Assembly: GCF_036492425.1 (NCBI RefSeq)
Contig: NZ_AP025292.1
Location: forward strand, 1,860,001 to 1,924,000
Reading direction: 5' to 3'
Origin: Persicobacter psychrovividus
Lineage (GTDB): Bacteria; Bacteroidota; Bacteroidia; Cytophagales; Cyclobacteriaceae
Length of the DNA: 64,000 nucleotides
The position numbers were made by a program, and so were the translations under genes. Position 1 is the first letter of the stretch, and the number at the start of each line of letters is the position of its first letter. The notes under the pieces are model-generated. The model was not told where the DNA came from. It saw only the letters and a list, made by a program, of their open reading frames with translations, and searched no databases. Shown here piece by piece: positions 17,661 to 26,783 of this stretch.

Positions 17661-19448
17661 TTAAAAGAACATCGGTTTATCCAACTTTTTCGCAATACGA
17701 TAGGCGGCATTAATCAAACCGACATGGCTGTAGGCCTGTGGGAAATTCCCCCACTGACTGCCCGTTTTTGCATCAACATCCTCACTCAATAAGCCAAGGT
17801 GGTTCGTATATTTCAATAACTTTTCAAACTCGATAATCGCTTCCTCTACCCTGCCCACAACAGCAAGGGCCTCCACATACCAGAAAGAGCAAATCAGGAA
17901 GGTTGTTTCGGGCGTTCCAAAATCATCGACATGTCGGTAACGGTAAAACAAGCCTTCTTTGGTTCTGAGTTCCTTTTCCATCGCCTTCAAGTGCGACTTG
18001 GCTACAATACTGGAAGAATCCAAATAACCCATCATGATCAACTGCAGGTTGGCCGCATCAAGCTCGGGCGATCCCGCCGCCTGTGTATAAACACCGCGTT
18101 CATCTTCATAACACCCCTCGATACGCTCAAAAGCACGTTTTTTAAGGTCTCGGGCGAGGTTCATCATTTTCTGATCACCAAATCTTGAGGCAATTTTCAG
18201 TGCCGCGCTACTTCCTGCCCACTGAAACAAGAAAGTGTAACAATAATACTTCGAACGGTCACGGAACTCCCATAAACTGGCATCTTTTTCATCGATTGTA
18301 TTTTCGATCATTTTCAGAATATCCCACATCATGTCGTGAGAACTGAAGCGGTTTTCATGGTGAAAACGGGCATCTGCGAACAAGGGCAAAAGGCTGATCA
18401 TCACCTGCCCATACACATCATTCTGAATATGTTCATGCGCCTGATTACCAATCCTAACAGGGCCATTTCCGAGGTAACCTTCAAGGTCAAGAATCTTCTC
18501 CTCCAGCTTGGATTTCCCTTTAATACTATACAAAGGCTGAAAGCGCTCTTTCTCTTTGGAAGAAATATTGGCGATATAATTAAAGTACCTTTCCGACTCC
18601 TCGAAGTGACCAATATGATTGAAAGCCTGAAGGGTATAGAAAGTATCCCGCATCCAGCAAAAACGGTAATCCCAGTTTCTTCCACTGCCTGGCGATTCGG
18701 GCAATGAGGTGGTACTGGCCGCAATAATTGCCCCTGTATCTTCATACTGATGGATTTTCAGAGCGAGGGCAGAACGAATCACGGCCTCCTGCTGAAAATG
18801 CCCAATACTGGTGGACTTCACCCAATCTTTCCAATATTTCTGAGTGGCACGCAAAAACTCATCTGCGGTACGTTCAAGAGCCGCCTCGAGTGGTGCGCCG
18901 TAGGTCAGGGCAAGGTATTTGGTCTCATTCAGAAAGAAAGGCTCCTCATCATCAATCACATAACTCAGTGGAATGTTGGTCGTCAGTCGTACCTCATCGC
19001 CAATGCCAAGATATTTAATATGATTAGAGCCCACCACGCGTTGCGGATTTTTCTTCCCATAGTCCCCTTTAGGGCTGCAACGTACATTCACCCTTGGGTT
19101 ACCTGAGAGCGGCTCCACTTTCCGAATTAACATTAAAGGCCGAAAATACCGATCGAACTGCGGAAATCGTGGGGCGAAATCCGTTACGCGGTACTTCCCA
19201 TTGGAGTCTTCTATTTCGGTAACGAGAATGTTGGTGTTTTCCTGATAATATTGATGTGAGCTGAATTCCTCATCGACGGGTAAAATTGAGAACTCCCCGC
19301 CTTTTTCTTTGTCCAGTAAACTTCCGAAAATAAAACTGCTTTCAAAGGATGGCCAGCACATCCAAACCACATCGGTTCGTTTGTTGATAGAGGCCATAAA
19401 AGCACAGTTTCCTACAATTCCGAAATCATAAATATGAGGTTGCGACAT
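17661..19448 (-). CDS. Glycoside hydrolase family 15 (trehalase/glucoamylase-like)
   Basis: A 595-residue cytosolic enzyme without a signal peptide. The N-terminal beta-domain begins YDFGIVGNCAFMASI, and the (alpha/alpha)6 barrel carries GRNWDYRFCWMRDTF and LLSEDVDAKTGSQWGNFPQAYSHVGLI, the two hallmark segments of GH15; the Glu in the latter is the expected general base. Bacterial and archaeal GH15 members of this length hydrolyse alpha-glucosidic bonds of maltodextrins or trehalose; the substrate cannot be decided here. It is a single gene with no linked trehalose-synthesis genes. Confidence 0.92.
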   Translation of the reverse strand: MSQPHIYDFGIVGNCAFMASINKRTDVVWMCWPSFESSFIFGSLLDKEKGGEFSILPVDEEFSSHQYYQENTNILVTEIEDSNGKYRVTDFAPRFPQFDRYFRPLMLIRKVEPLSGNPRVNVRCSPKGDYGKKNPQRVVGSNHIKYLGIGDEVRLTTNIPLSYVIDDEEPFFLNETKYLALTYGAPLEAALERTADEFLRATQKYWKDWVKSTSIGHFQQEAVIRSALALKIHQYEDTGAIIAASTTSLPESPGSGRNWDYRFCWMRDTFYTLQAFNHIGHFEESERYFNYIANISSKEKERFQPLYSIKGKSKLEEKILDLEGYLGNGPVRIGNQAHEHIQNDVYGQVMISLLPLFADARFHHENRFSSHDMMWDILKMIENTIDEKDASLWEFRDRSKYYCYTFLFQWAGSSAALKIASRFGDQKMMNLARDLKKRAFERIEGCYEDERGVYTQAAGSPELDAANLQLIMMGYLDSSSIVAKSHLKAMEKELRTKEGLFYRYRHVDDFGTPETTFLICSFWYVEALAVVGRVEEAIIEFEKLLKYTNHLGLLSEDVDAKTGSQWGNFPQAYSHVGLINAAYRIAKKLDKPMFF

Positions 19449-19551
19449 AAGACTTAGGTTAGGTATGTTTGATTAGGAGATTATTAAGTTCTAAAATTTT
19501 TCAGTTAGAACCAAACTAAGCAAGCATGGATCCTTACTAAATTTTGGGCAA

Positions 19552-19588
19552 AAAAATAGCTGTTAGATTTAGAAATTACTAACAGCCA
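19552..19588 (-). terminator. Terminator downstream of the PspC gene
   Basis: On the minus strand GCTGTTAG-loop-CTAACAGC is followed by TATTTTTTT. It lies about 120 bases past the PspC stop, and the region between (19449-19708) holds no gene. Confidence 0.65.
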
Positions 19589-19708
19589 ACACATTGTGGT
19601 TAAATGAAAAAAGATATAAAAAAATCATTCAACATAGTCAAAAAAATCCATTCGATAAAAAAATCAAACCTAATCCACAATCTAATCTAAAATGTATAAA
19701 ATTACTTA

Positions 19709-19897
19709 TTAAAAACGATCCGCAGGAATAACAATCCACATGATTGCATAAGCCAAAAAGCCTATTCCCAATGAAAGAAACAACAGAATGAATATCAGCC
19801 TTATAATGACTGGATCAATATTGAAATACACGCCAATGCCAGCACATACCCCTGCAATCAGCTTTCTATTTATTGATCGATATAATCTCCGCTCCAT
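19709..19897 (-). CDS. PspC-domain protein
   Basis: A 62-residue protein that is almost entirely a PspC domain: KLIAGVCAGIGVYFNIDP followed by a long hydrophobic helix ending WIVIPAD. Such mini-PspC proteins sit in the inner membrane and are linked to envelope stress, but no other psp gene is near. Short but a complete domain, with its own terminator downstream. Confidence 0.88.
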   Translation of the reverse strand: MERRLYRSINRKLIAGVCAGIGVYFNIDPVIIRLIFILLFLSLGIGFLAYAIMWIVIPADRF

Positions 19898-20026
19898 CTC
19901 TGTTTCTTTATATAAATATAGGCTAAATTTTAATATTCAGAAAAAATTTGGCCTAAAAATTACAATAAAATCAAAATATTATTTGAAAACAGCGGCATTT
20001 TTCAACTCCCACTAATATAAGTTTAT

Positions 20027-20055
20027 AAAAAAAACCGCAGAAATAAAACTGCGGT
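20027..20055 (-). terminator. Terminator of the DUF349 gene
   Basis: ACCGCAG (20034-20040) and CTGCGGT (20049-20055); on the minus strand the stem is followed by eight T. Confidence 0.88.
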
Positions 20056-20085
20056 CTTCATATTTTTTACGAAAAATGATAAAAT

Positions 20086-21903
20086 TTATGCTTGCTGCAA
20101 AATTCTCAGTTCAGCACGCAAAGCTTTCACTTTCTGCTGTGCCTCTTCAATTTTCTTATCGTACTCAGCACGAAGCGCTTCGGCATTTTTCGAACGAGCG
20201 AAGAAACCTAAATTACTGTTCCAAGTATTGATTTCATCTTCCAAGCCCTGAATCTGCTTACGCAAATCCTGCTCTGCTTTGTGCGCAGCGTTACGGTCGT
20301 TTCCAGATTTCAAACGCTGATATTTGGCTTGCAAAACCATGCGTTGTTTTTCCTTCTCATCAATCCCTTCTACTGCCTCCAAATAAGCGGCATTGCTTTC
20401 CGCCCATTTTTGCTGAATGCTATTGATATCCGATCTTGGCACAAAACCGATTGCCTCAAATTTTGCCTGAATCTCCTGAAGCGGTTCCAAGCTTGTTGGT
20501 TTTTCCGCAGCAAGGGCTGTCAGTTGGTCACAAAGTGCCAATTTCTGCTCCAAGTTCGCTTTGAACTCTTGCTCAACCACCTCATTTTTCTGACGCTTAC
20601 GGTTGAAGAAGTGATCACAAGCAGCTTTGAATTCATTAAATACAGAATCCTTGAACTTTTCAGGAACAGGTCCAATTTTGCGCCACTCCTGCTGCAAACG
20701 CTTCAGTTCATTGGCTGTGCTGTCAATATCCTCACTATCTTTAAGACCTTCCGCTTTTTCAACAAGGGCTTGTTTCAGTTTCAAATTCTGACCGCGTTCT
20801 TCTTCAAGGTTTTTAAAGAATTGTCCTTTATTATTAAAGAAAGCTTTAAAGAGTCCCCAGAATGTTTTATTGATTTCTTTGGCATCTTCACGAGGTACAT
20901 GACCGATACCGTCCCACTCTTTTTGTAGTTCCTGAAGCTTCTTCGTTTCCTGATTCCACTCGGTAATTCTTCCACTGTTAAATTCAATGAAAGGCTTCAC
21001 CTTTTCAATAACGGCCTTCTTCAGTACCAAATTGGCTTCTTGTTCTTTTCTGATCTCGTCAGTATATACCTTACGGCGATCATAAACAGCATCGGAAGCC
21101 GCTTTAAAACGATCCCAAACGGCATCTTGCTCTTCGCGAGGAATAGGACCGATATTTTTATATTCTTCATGAAGCTCGTTCAATACACGAACAGCCTCCA
21201 CAATTTCTATTGCTGTCAGTGCTTCAGCTTTGGCACAAAGGTCTTGCTTTTTGGTCAGGTTTTTACGGCGGTCAAGGTCCTTCAATTCAAAGAAAATTCC
21301 ACGACGGTCATAATACTGATCCAGAAGTGCTTTATAGTTGGCCCATAAGTCTTCGTTTTCAGCAATGTTTACCTGCCCAACTTTTTTCCACTCTGCCTGA
21401 ATGGCTCTTACGGCTTCAATGCTTTTTTCGTCTTCGTCAGCTTTAACGATATCACGAAGTTGCTTCAGCAATAATTTTTTCTTTGCTGTATTTTCATTTC
21501 GTGAGCTCTCGAGGTTTGCATAATATTTCTGCTTACGCTCTCTGAGGGTGGTGAAAATGGCATCAAACTCACGATCAAACTCATCGCCATGGAATTCGAA
21601 ACCATCAGCTTCTCCTCCTTCTTCCAAATACTTCGCTAATGCTTCTTTGCGCTCTGATTTGCGTAACGCATTAAAATGAGGAGCAATGGCTTTTAAAAAT
21701 TCATCATTATAGCGAAAATTCTGTGAATCCTTAACTTCTTTCAGGCGATTCACCAATTCGCTTTTGTCCAATCCGACAAAATCTTCTTCATTCACGGGCG
21801 GAAGTTCCGCTACCACTTCCTGCTTTTCAACAGCTTCTTCAGTAGTATTGATATTTTCTTGCTCCGTATCGGAAGACTGCTCAAACAATTTGTCGTTATC
21901 CAT
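20086..21903 (-). CDS. DUF349 repeat protein
   Basis: A 605-residue soluble, highly charged, largely helical protein. After an acidic N-terminus (Glu-rich, 1-45) come about six DUF349 repeats, each with a W(K/R)KxG or WDxIG core: AIQAEWKKVGQV, ELHEEYKNIGPI, ELQKEWDGIGHVP, RLQQEWRKIGPVP, EIQAKFEAIGFVP. The C-terminus is a coiled coil (AEYDKKIEEAQQKVKALRAEL). The family is common in Bacteroidota; its role is not known. The yqgE gene lies about 105 bases upstream on the same strand. Confidence 0.88.
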   Translation of the reverse strand: MDNDKLFEQSSDTEQENINTTEEAVEKQEVVAELPPVNEEDFVGLDKSELVNRLKEVKDSQNFRYNDEFLKAIAPHFNALRKSERKEALAKYLEEGGEADGFEFHGDEFDREFDAIFTTLRERKQKYYANLESSRNENTAKKKLLLKQLRDIVKADEDEKSIEAVRAIQAEWKKVGQVNIAENEDLWANYKALLDQYYDRRGIFFELKDLDRRKNLTKKQDLCAKAEALTAIEIVEAVRVLNELHEEYKNIGPIPREEQDAVWDRFKAASDAVYDRRKVYTDEIRKEQEANLVLKKAVIEKVKPFIEFNSGRITEWNQETKKLQELQKEWDGIGHVPREDAKEINKTFWGLFKAFFNNKGQFFKNLEEERGQNLKLKQALVEKAEGLKDSEDIDSTANELKRLQQEWRKIGPVPEKFKDSVFNEFKAACDHFFNRKRQKNEVVEQEFKANLEQKLALCDQLTALAAEKPTSLEPLQEIQAKFEAIGFVPRSDINSIQQKWAESNAAYLEAVEGIDEKEKQRMVLQAKYQRLKSGNDRNAAHKAEQDLRKQIQGLEDEINTWNSNLGFFARSKNAEALRAEYDKKIEEAQQKVKALRAELRILQQA

Positions 21904-22009
21904 GACTCTATTATTAATTTAAAAATTCCCGCCGCAAAAGGCGGTCCGAACACATTCTATAGCTTTTGGGCTATACCTCAATCGAGATCCCCCAAAAATA
22001 AACAAAATT

Positions 22010-22591
22010 TTAATTCATACGAGGATCTAAAGGGTAATTTGCAAACATCTTATATTTCCCACCCATTTCAGTGAGAATATGTGCCCACAAATTCTCTGGC
22101 GCCACATTAAAGACCATCTCCTTGGTTACATTTCTGCAGATGATCCATGAGTTCCCTTCAAGCTCCGCCTCAAGCTGCCCTTTCCCCCAGCCCGAATAGC
22201 CGAGAAAAAAACGCACCTGCTCCTGCATCCCCTGCTCTACCTCTATTTCCCTGAGTAATCCTTCATAATCCGCACACCAGTAAATCTGCTTATTGACTTC
22301 AATTTTTGCAGATCGGGCGTCTTCTTTGGCATGTATAATATGAAGGGTATCCTGTTGAACAGGTCCACCAATAAACAAAGGTAAAGAGATTGAAGACGCG
22401 TGAAAACTCACCACATCTTCAAGCGAAAGCACCGAAGGTTTATTGAGGGTAAAACCAATGGTTTCTTCCTCGCTGTGATCCACCAACAAGACCACAGAAC
22501 GCTCAAAGTGCTCGTCGCCCAGATAAGGAACAGCCAGCAGCAAATCGCCGCTTTGTGGTTTCAGGGTATTTTCAAAAGATAAGAAATCCAT
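22010..22591 (-). CDS. YqgE/AlgH family protein (UPF0301)
   Basis: A 193-residue soluble protein. Family marks: SGDLLLAVPYLGDEHFERSVVLLVDHS near the N-terminus, TIGFTLNKP, FIGGPVQ, and FFLGYSGWGKGQLEAELEGNSW. The biochemical function is unresolved; in some Proteobacteria it is linked to regulation of alginate genes. Divergent from pdxH. Confidence 0.93.
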   Translation of the reverse strand: MDFLSFENTLKPQSGDLLLAVPYLGDEHFERSVVLLVDHSEEETIGFTLNKPSVLSLEDVVSFHASSISLPLFIGGPVQQDTLHIIHAKEDARSAKIEVNKQIYWCADYEGLLREIEVEQGMQEQVRFFLGYSGWGKGQLEAELEGNSWIICRNVTKEMVFNVAPENLWAHILTEMGGKYKMFANYPLDPRMN

Positions 22592-22700
22592 TTTTCAATA
22601 AATTTATCAATTCCAATATTCACGAATTAAGGCAGACAGGGCTTAAATATCAAACAAATCACTTAATTTCGCCTTAAATTCTACAAGAGTTACTACGACT

Positions 22701-23339
22701 ATGGAAATCAATATTGCAGATATCAGACAAGATTACAGCAAGAAAGAGCTGTCGATAGCGGAATGCGCCAACCACCCGATCGAACAATTTAACACCTGGT
22801 TTGAAGAGGCCATCAAGGCGCAGGTTATGGAGCCCAATGCCATGACAGTCTCGGCGGTAAGTAAGGAAGGAAGACCTTCGGCACGGACGGTTTTATTGAA
22901 GGGCATTGAAAATGACGCTTTTGTATTTTATACCAATTACAACAGCCGAAAGGGCCAACATTTGGCAGCGAATAAATATGCGGCACTGACTTTCTTTTGG
23001 CCTGAGCTGGAACGGCAGGTGAATATTGAAGGCCGCATTGAGCAGGTTGCGGAAGAGGTTTCCGATAAATATTTCAAAAGCCGCCCTTATAAAAGCCGGG
23101 TGGGTGCCTGGGCCTCTGAGCAAAGCCAGGAGATCAGCAGCAAAAGTGTGGTGATGACCCGTTTTGCCAAATATGCCACCAAATACATTACCCACGTACC
23201 GCGTCCGCCACATTGGGGAGGCTACGGGATAATTCCTGACCGCATAGAGTTTTGGCAAGGCCGACCAAGCCGCCTGCATGACCGTGTTTTGTATGTCCTT
23301 GAAAATGGTCAGTGGCTAAAAAAACGCCTTGCTCCCTGA
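22701..23339 (+). CDS. pdxH: Pyridoxamine 5'-phosphate oxidase
   Basis: FMN enzyme that oxidises pyridoxine or pyridoxamine 5'-phosphate to pyridoxal 5'-phosphate, the last step of B6 salvage and synthesis. 212 residues, normal for PdxH. Visible motifs: RPSARTVLLKG (FMN phosphate contact), FVFYTNYNSRKGQHL, and the C-terminal signature PHWGGYGIIPDRIEFWQG followed by RLHDR. The product is the cofactor of the two aminotransferases in this window, though they are not linked in an operon. Confidence 0.96.
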   Translation: MEINIADIRQDYSKKELSIAECANHPIEQFNTWFEEAIKAQVMEPNAMTVSAVSKEGRPSARTVLLKGIENDAFVFYTNYNSRKGQHLAANKYAALTFFWPELERQVNIEGRIEQVAEEVSDKYFKSRPYKSRVGAWASEQSQEISSKSVVMTRFAKYATKYITHVPRPPHWGGYGIIPDRIEFWQGRPSRLHDRVLYVLENGQWLKKRLAP

Positions 23340-23388
23340 TGCCCCGCACACGGCCTGAATACTGTCTCACCCTTACCCCAAAATTGCT

Positions 23389-24660
23389 ATGAATACCTAT
23401 CAGCAAAGGTATGCTTATCCTACGCGTTATATTAATGATGCGATTGATCACGCCGTTTCCCAGATCGTTGTGATTCCCTGTTTTAAAGAAACGGCATTGA
23501 TTCAAACCCTCAATGCACTGCACCGTTGTAGCCCCACTCAAGGGATGACGGAAGTTATTGTGGTTATTAATGAGTCCGAATCGGCAGACAGCGAAGCTAC
23601 TGCAATTAACAGGCAATGTTTGGCCGAAGCCCAAAAATGGGCACAGAAGAATCCCTTCAGTTGGCTGAAGTTTCACTTTGTATATGTGAATGATTTACCC
23701 AGAAAACATGCTGGTGTAGGCTTGGCGAGAAAAATAGGCATGGATGAGGCGGCCTGGCGACTCGAGCAGATAAACAAGCCCAAGGCACCCATTATTTGCT
23801 TTGATGCTGATAGTCAGTGTTCGGAAAACTACCTTCAGGAAATTGAGGACTATTTTTCGCGCTACCCAAAAACCAAAGGGGCCTCCATCCATTTTGAACA
23901 TCCCCTCAGTGGTGATTTCCCCAAGGAATGGTATGAGGCGATCGAGATTTACGAGCTTCATCTCCGCTATTATGTCAATGGGTTACGCTATGCCAATTTC
24001 CCTTTTGCCTACGAAACGATAGGCTCAAGCATGGTGGTACGTGCTGATATTTATCAAAAACAGGGTGGAATGAACAGGCGTAAAGCGGGGGAAGATTTTT
24101 ACTTCCTTCATAAAATCATTCCTCATGGCGATTTTGCGGACATCACCGGCTGTATGGTCATTCCCTCTCCCCGACCTTCAGATCGTGTACCTTTCGGGAC
24201 AGGTAAAGCGGTGGGCGATTTTCTGGCCTCAGGAGAAACCCAAAGCATGGTTTCCTACAACCCTGCGATCTTCACCATTCTGAAAGCCTTTATCCATCAG
24301 GCAGCAGACTTTTACCGAAAGCCCTACGAAGAGGTTATTCAACAGCTTGATGATGATAGTGTCGCCTTTTTGGAGCACTTGAATTTTAAGGAAGACCTGC
24401 AAAAAATCCTGAAAAATTCGCCCAATGCGAACATCTACAAACAACGCTTCTTCCAGTGGTTTGATGGGTTCAGGTGTCTGAAATACGTTCATTTCTTGAG
24501 GGATCAGCGCGCTTATAAAAACATAGACCTCCGAGAAGGAGCGCATGAATTAGCGCAAACTTTTAAGATGTCGCCCGACACCAAAGCAAACCTTCTCCAC
24601 CTATTTCGGGAATGGGATAAAAAGAGCCATTATCTGCCTGATTTGAGCAGTTGGGAATAA
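23389..24660 (+). CDS. Glycosyltransferase-like protein (GT-A fold)
   Basis: A 423-residue protein without transmembrane segments. The start IVVIPCFKETALIQTLNAL and EVIVVINESES form the nucleotide-binding half of a family-2-like fold, and IICFDADSQCSENY is the DxD-type metal motif. GKAVGDFLASGE and a helical C-terminus follow. Donor and acceptor are unknown. It starts 49 bases after pdxH and may share its transcript; there are no other polysaccharide genes nearby. Confidence 0.72.
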   Translation: MNTYQQRYAYPTRYINDAIDHAVSQIVVIPCFKETALIQTLNALHRCSPTQGMTEVIVVINESESADSEATAINRQCLAEAQKWAQKNPFSWLKFHFVYVNDLPRKHAGVGLARKIGMDEAAWRLEQINKPKAPIICFDADSQCSENYLQEIEDYFSRYPKTKGASIHFEHPLSGDFPKEWYEAIEIYELHLRYYVNGLRYANFPFAYETIGSSMVVRADIYQKQGGMNRRKAGEDFYFLHKIIPHGDFADITGCMVIPSPRPSDRVPFGTGKAVGDFLASGETQSMVSYNPAIFTILKAFIHQAADFYRKPYEEVIQQLDDDSVAFLEHLNFKEDLQKILKNSPNANIYKQRFFQWFDGFRCLKYVHFLRDQRAYKNIDLREGAHELAQTFKMSPDTKANLLHLFREWDKKSHYLPDLSSWE

Positions 24661-25272
24661 CAGACGCATTCACTCTTTATAATTTATTGCGGCATTTTAT
24701 TCAGGAGGCTCACGCCTGATGCGGTTTATGCGGTAGTTATTGCCTCATGAGTAACGACCTTATCGACTACCACAGCCTCCTGATCACGCCACCGTAAATT
24801 GGCGTCAAGAAATATCATTTACAGTCATTGAATACATCCTCCATCGCCCTTGCATGGAAGATACATGAGGTGTTTTTCTGTGCGGATAACAATCCTGAAT
24901 TATCACTTTATTTTTAATCCACAGATCAGGTTTCTCACCGACTTCGTTCTCTTCCGTCAAGGCGTTCTGCGCTGACCAAGTATTGATAAACATTGCATAC
25001 TTTCCAATGGGCTTCCTCTATTTCCCTTTTTGTAATTCGATGTCACGGAGAAAAGCAGTGATATCCAATTTGAGGTGCCTAAAAAAATCTGCGTGCACCT
25101 ATCTCCTCTGTGGACAACAAAAAGACCACTCAAAATTCAGGGAGAGGTTTCACTGAAATACAACAATATTCGGTCGCCTTTTTTAATTTTTCAGCCATCG
25201 GTTTCCTTCTACTTTCAGTTAAAAATAGTATCTTATTATAAGCATCATCATAATACTTACTGAACCCCAACG
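24661..25272. other. 612-base intergenic region, probably decayed sequence
   Basis: No intact gene is seen. A 62-codon minus-strand open frame (24805-24993) with INTWSAQNAL and EVGEKPDL weakly recalls a central part of ISAs1-type transposases, so this may be transposon debris; the evidence is thin. ATCCACAGAT near 24917-24926 and AAATCTGCGT ... CTGTGGAC at 25084-25114 resemble the ends of the repeats at 55035 and 56001, with about 180 bases between. Confidence 0.4.
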
Positions 25273-26499
25273 ATGAAAACCCTACTTAACCAATTTGAAG
25301 AAAAGCCCGCTGAAATTATTTTTGAATGGAACGACCCCCACACTGAAGCCAAAGGCTGGGTGGTGATCAACTCCCTCCGTGGTGGAGCTGCTGGCGGCGG
25401 CACAAGAATGCGTAAAGGTCTTGATGTTCGGGAAGTGCTTTCTCTCGCCAAAACCATGGAGATCAAGTTTACCGTTTCAGGACCCAATATCGGCGGAGCT
25501 AAATCGGGCATCGATTTTGACCCCAAAGACCCCCGCAAAACGGAGGTGCTTAAACGCTGGTACAAGGCAGTTACCCCCCTGCTGAAAGCTTATTATGGCA
25601 CTGGCGGCGACTTGAACATTGACGAGATTGATGAAGTTATTCCGATCACCGAGGATTTTGGACTTTGGCACCCGCAGGAAGGGATTGTCAACGGGCATCA
25701 CCAAGCGACAGCGCCTCAGAAAATCAAAAAGCTTGGACAGCTCAGGTTAGGCGTAAAAAAAGTGATTGAAGACCTGAATTACACTCCTGACGTTCAGCAA
25801 AAACTCACTATTTCGGATATGGTAACAGGCTTCGGCGTCGCTGAGGCGGTATATCATTATTACCAACTTTGGGGCGGAAATTTAAAAGGAAAACGTGCCA
25901 TTATTCAGGGATGGGGAAATGTGGGTGCGGCTGCAGGTTTTTTCCTGACTAAGCACGGGGCGAGAGTCGTGGGAATTATCGACAAAAATGGGGGACTCCT
26001 TACTGATGAGGGCTTTTCTCAGGAAGAAATCAACACCCTGTTCAGTGAGCGAAATGGCAATCAGTTAAAAGCAGAAAACCTGCTATCTTTTGAACAAGCA
26101 AACCAGCAAATATGGACAATGGGTGCGGAGATTTTCATTCCTGCTGCAGCATCACGACTGGTACAACAACAGCAAGTTCAGGCGATGATAGATCATGGAT
26201 TGGAGGTTATCAGTTGCGGAGCCAATGTCCCCTTCAATGATCCAGAAATTTTCATGGGCAAGACCACAAAATTTGCTGATGAAAAAGTAGCCATACTTTC
26301 CGACTTTATTGCCAACTGTGGCATGGCGCGTGTTTTTGCTTACCTGATGTCCACGGAGGTAGAAATCACGGACACCAACATTTTTACTGATATTTCTGCA
26401 ACCATCAAAAAGGCGCTCCATGAATTGCACCAAAGGCAACCTCAGAAGCACCACTTGGCCGAAAGATCACTTGAAATTGCACTTAAGAAATTGCTTTAA
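25273..26499 (+). CDS. Glu/Leu/Phe/Val dehydrogenase family protein
   Basis: A 408-residue NAD(P)-dependent amino acid dehydrogenase for oxidative deamination or reductive amination. The catalytic half shows GGAAGGGTRM, FTVSGPNIGGAKSGIDFDP (contains the active-site Lys) and YGTGGDLNIDE; the Rossmann half shows IIQGWGNVGAAAGFFL, then CGANVPF. The G-G-G-T-R and SGPN(I)GGAKSGI forms differ from classical glutamate dehydrogenase, so leucine or another branched/aromatic substrate is possible. Single gene with a terminator. Confidence 0.9.
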   Translation: MKTLLNQFEEKPAEIIFEWNDPHTEAKGWVVINSLRGGAAGGGTRMRKGLDVREVLSLAKTMEIKFTVSGPNIGGAKSGIDFDPKDPRKTEVLKRWYKAVTPLLKAYYGTGGDLNIDEIDEVIPITEDFGLWHPQEGIVNGHHQATAPQKIKKLGQLRLGVKKVIEDLNYTPDVQQKLTISDMVTGFGVAEAVYHYYQLWGGNLKGKRAIIQGWGNVGAAAGFFLTKHGARVVGIIDKNGGLLTDEGFSQEEINTLFSERNGNQLKAENLLSFEQANQQIWTMGAEIFIPAAASRLVQQQQVQAMIDHGLEVISCGANVPFNDPEIFMGKTTKFADEKVAILSDFIANCGMARVFAYLMSTEVEITDTNIFTDISATIKKALHELHQRQPQKHHLAERSLEIALKKLL

Positions 26500-26502
26500 A
26501 CA

Positions 26503-26534
26503 AAAAAAACGATACCCCGAGTATCGTTTTTTTT
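26503..26534. terminator. Bidirectional terminator
   Basis: ACGATAC-CCCGA-GTATCGT with eight A before and about seven T after, between two convergent genes. Confidence 0.92.
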
Positions 26535-26541
26535 AGCTATT

Positions 26542-26736
26542 TCATGCTTTCCCAAAATCCTGCTGCAATTTCCTGACTTCCTTGGCATCCATATGATCAA
26601 GTCGGCTTTCACTCAAATTCGTAAAGCTCAAGCAAGTAGAAACCGTACTTTGACTGTCAATATTTGCGATAGCGAATAAATTACCTGCCATAGCATAAAA
26701 CCTGACGCCATTCTCGTTGATGTGAACTAATTTCAT
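26542..26736 (-). CDS. Small protein of unknown function
   Basis: A 64-residue soluble protein (MKLVHINENGVRFYAMAG...). It begins with an ATG, ends at the shared terminator and lies downstream of the YheT-like gene on the same strand (47 bases apart), which supports it being real. No domain is recognised. Contains a mixed beta then helical pattern (MDAKEVRKLQQDF at the end). Confidence 0.55.
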   Translation of the reverse strand: MKLVHINENGVRFYAMAGNLFAIANIDSQSTVSTCLSFTNLSESRLDHMDAKEVRKLQQDFGKA

Positions 26737-26783
26737 AAATCACCTTTTTTTATCCACGGAGAATGTAACCAAAACAGTGCCAA

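Noticed and set aside
17477-17710. Minus-strand frame of 77 codons after the GH15 gene
   Set aside because: It crosses the bidirectional terminator and overlaps the end of the GH15 gene; composition is not protein-like.
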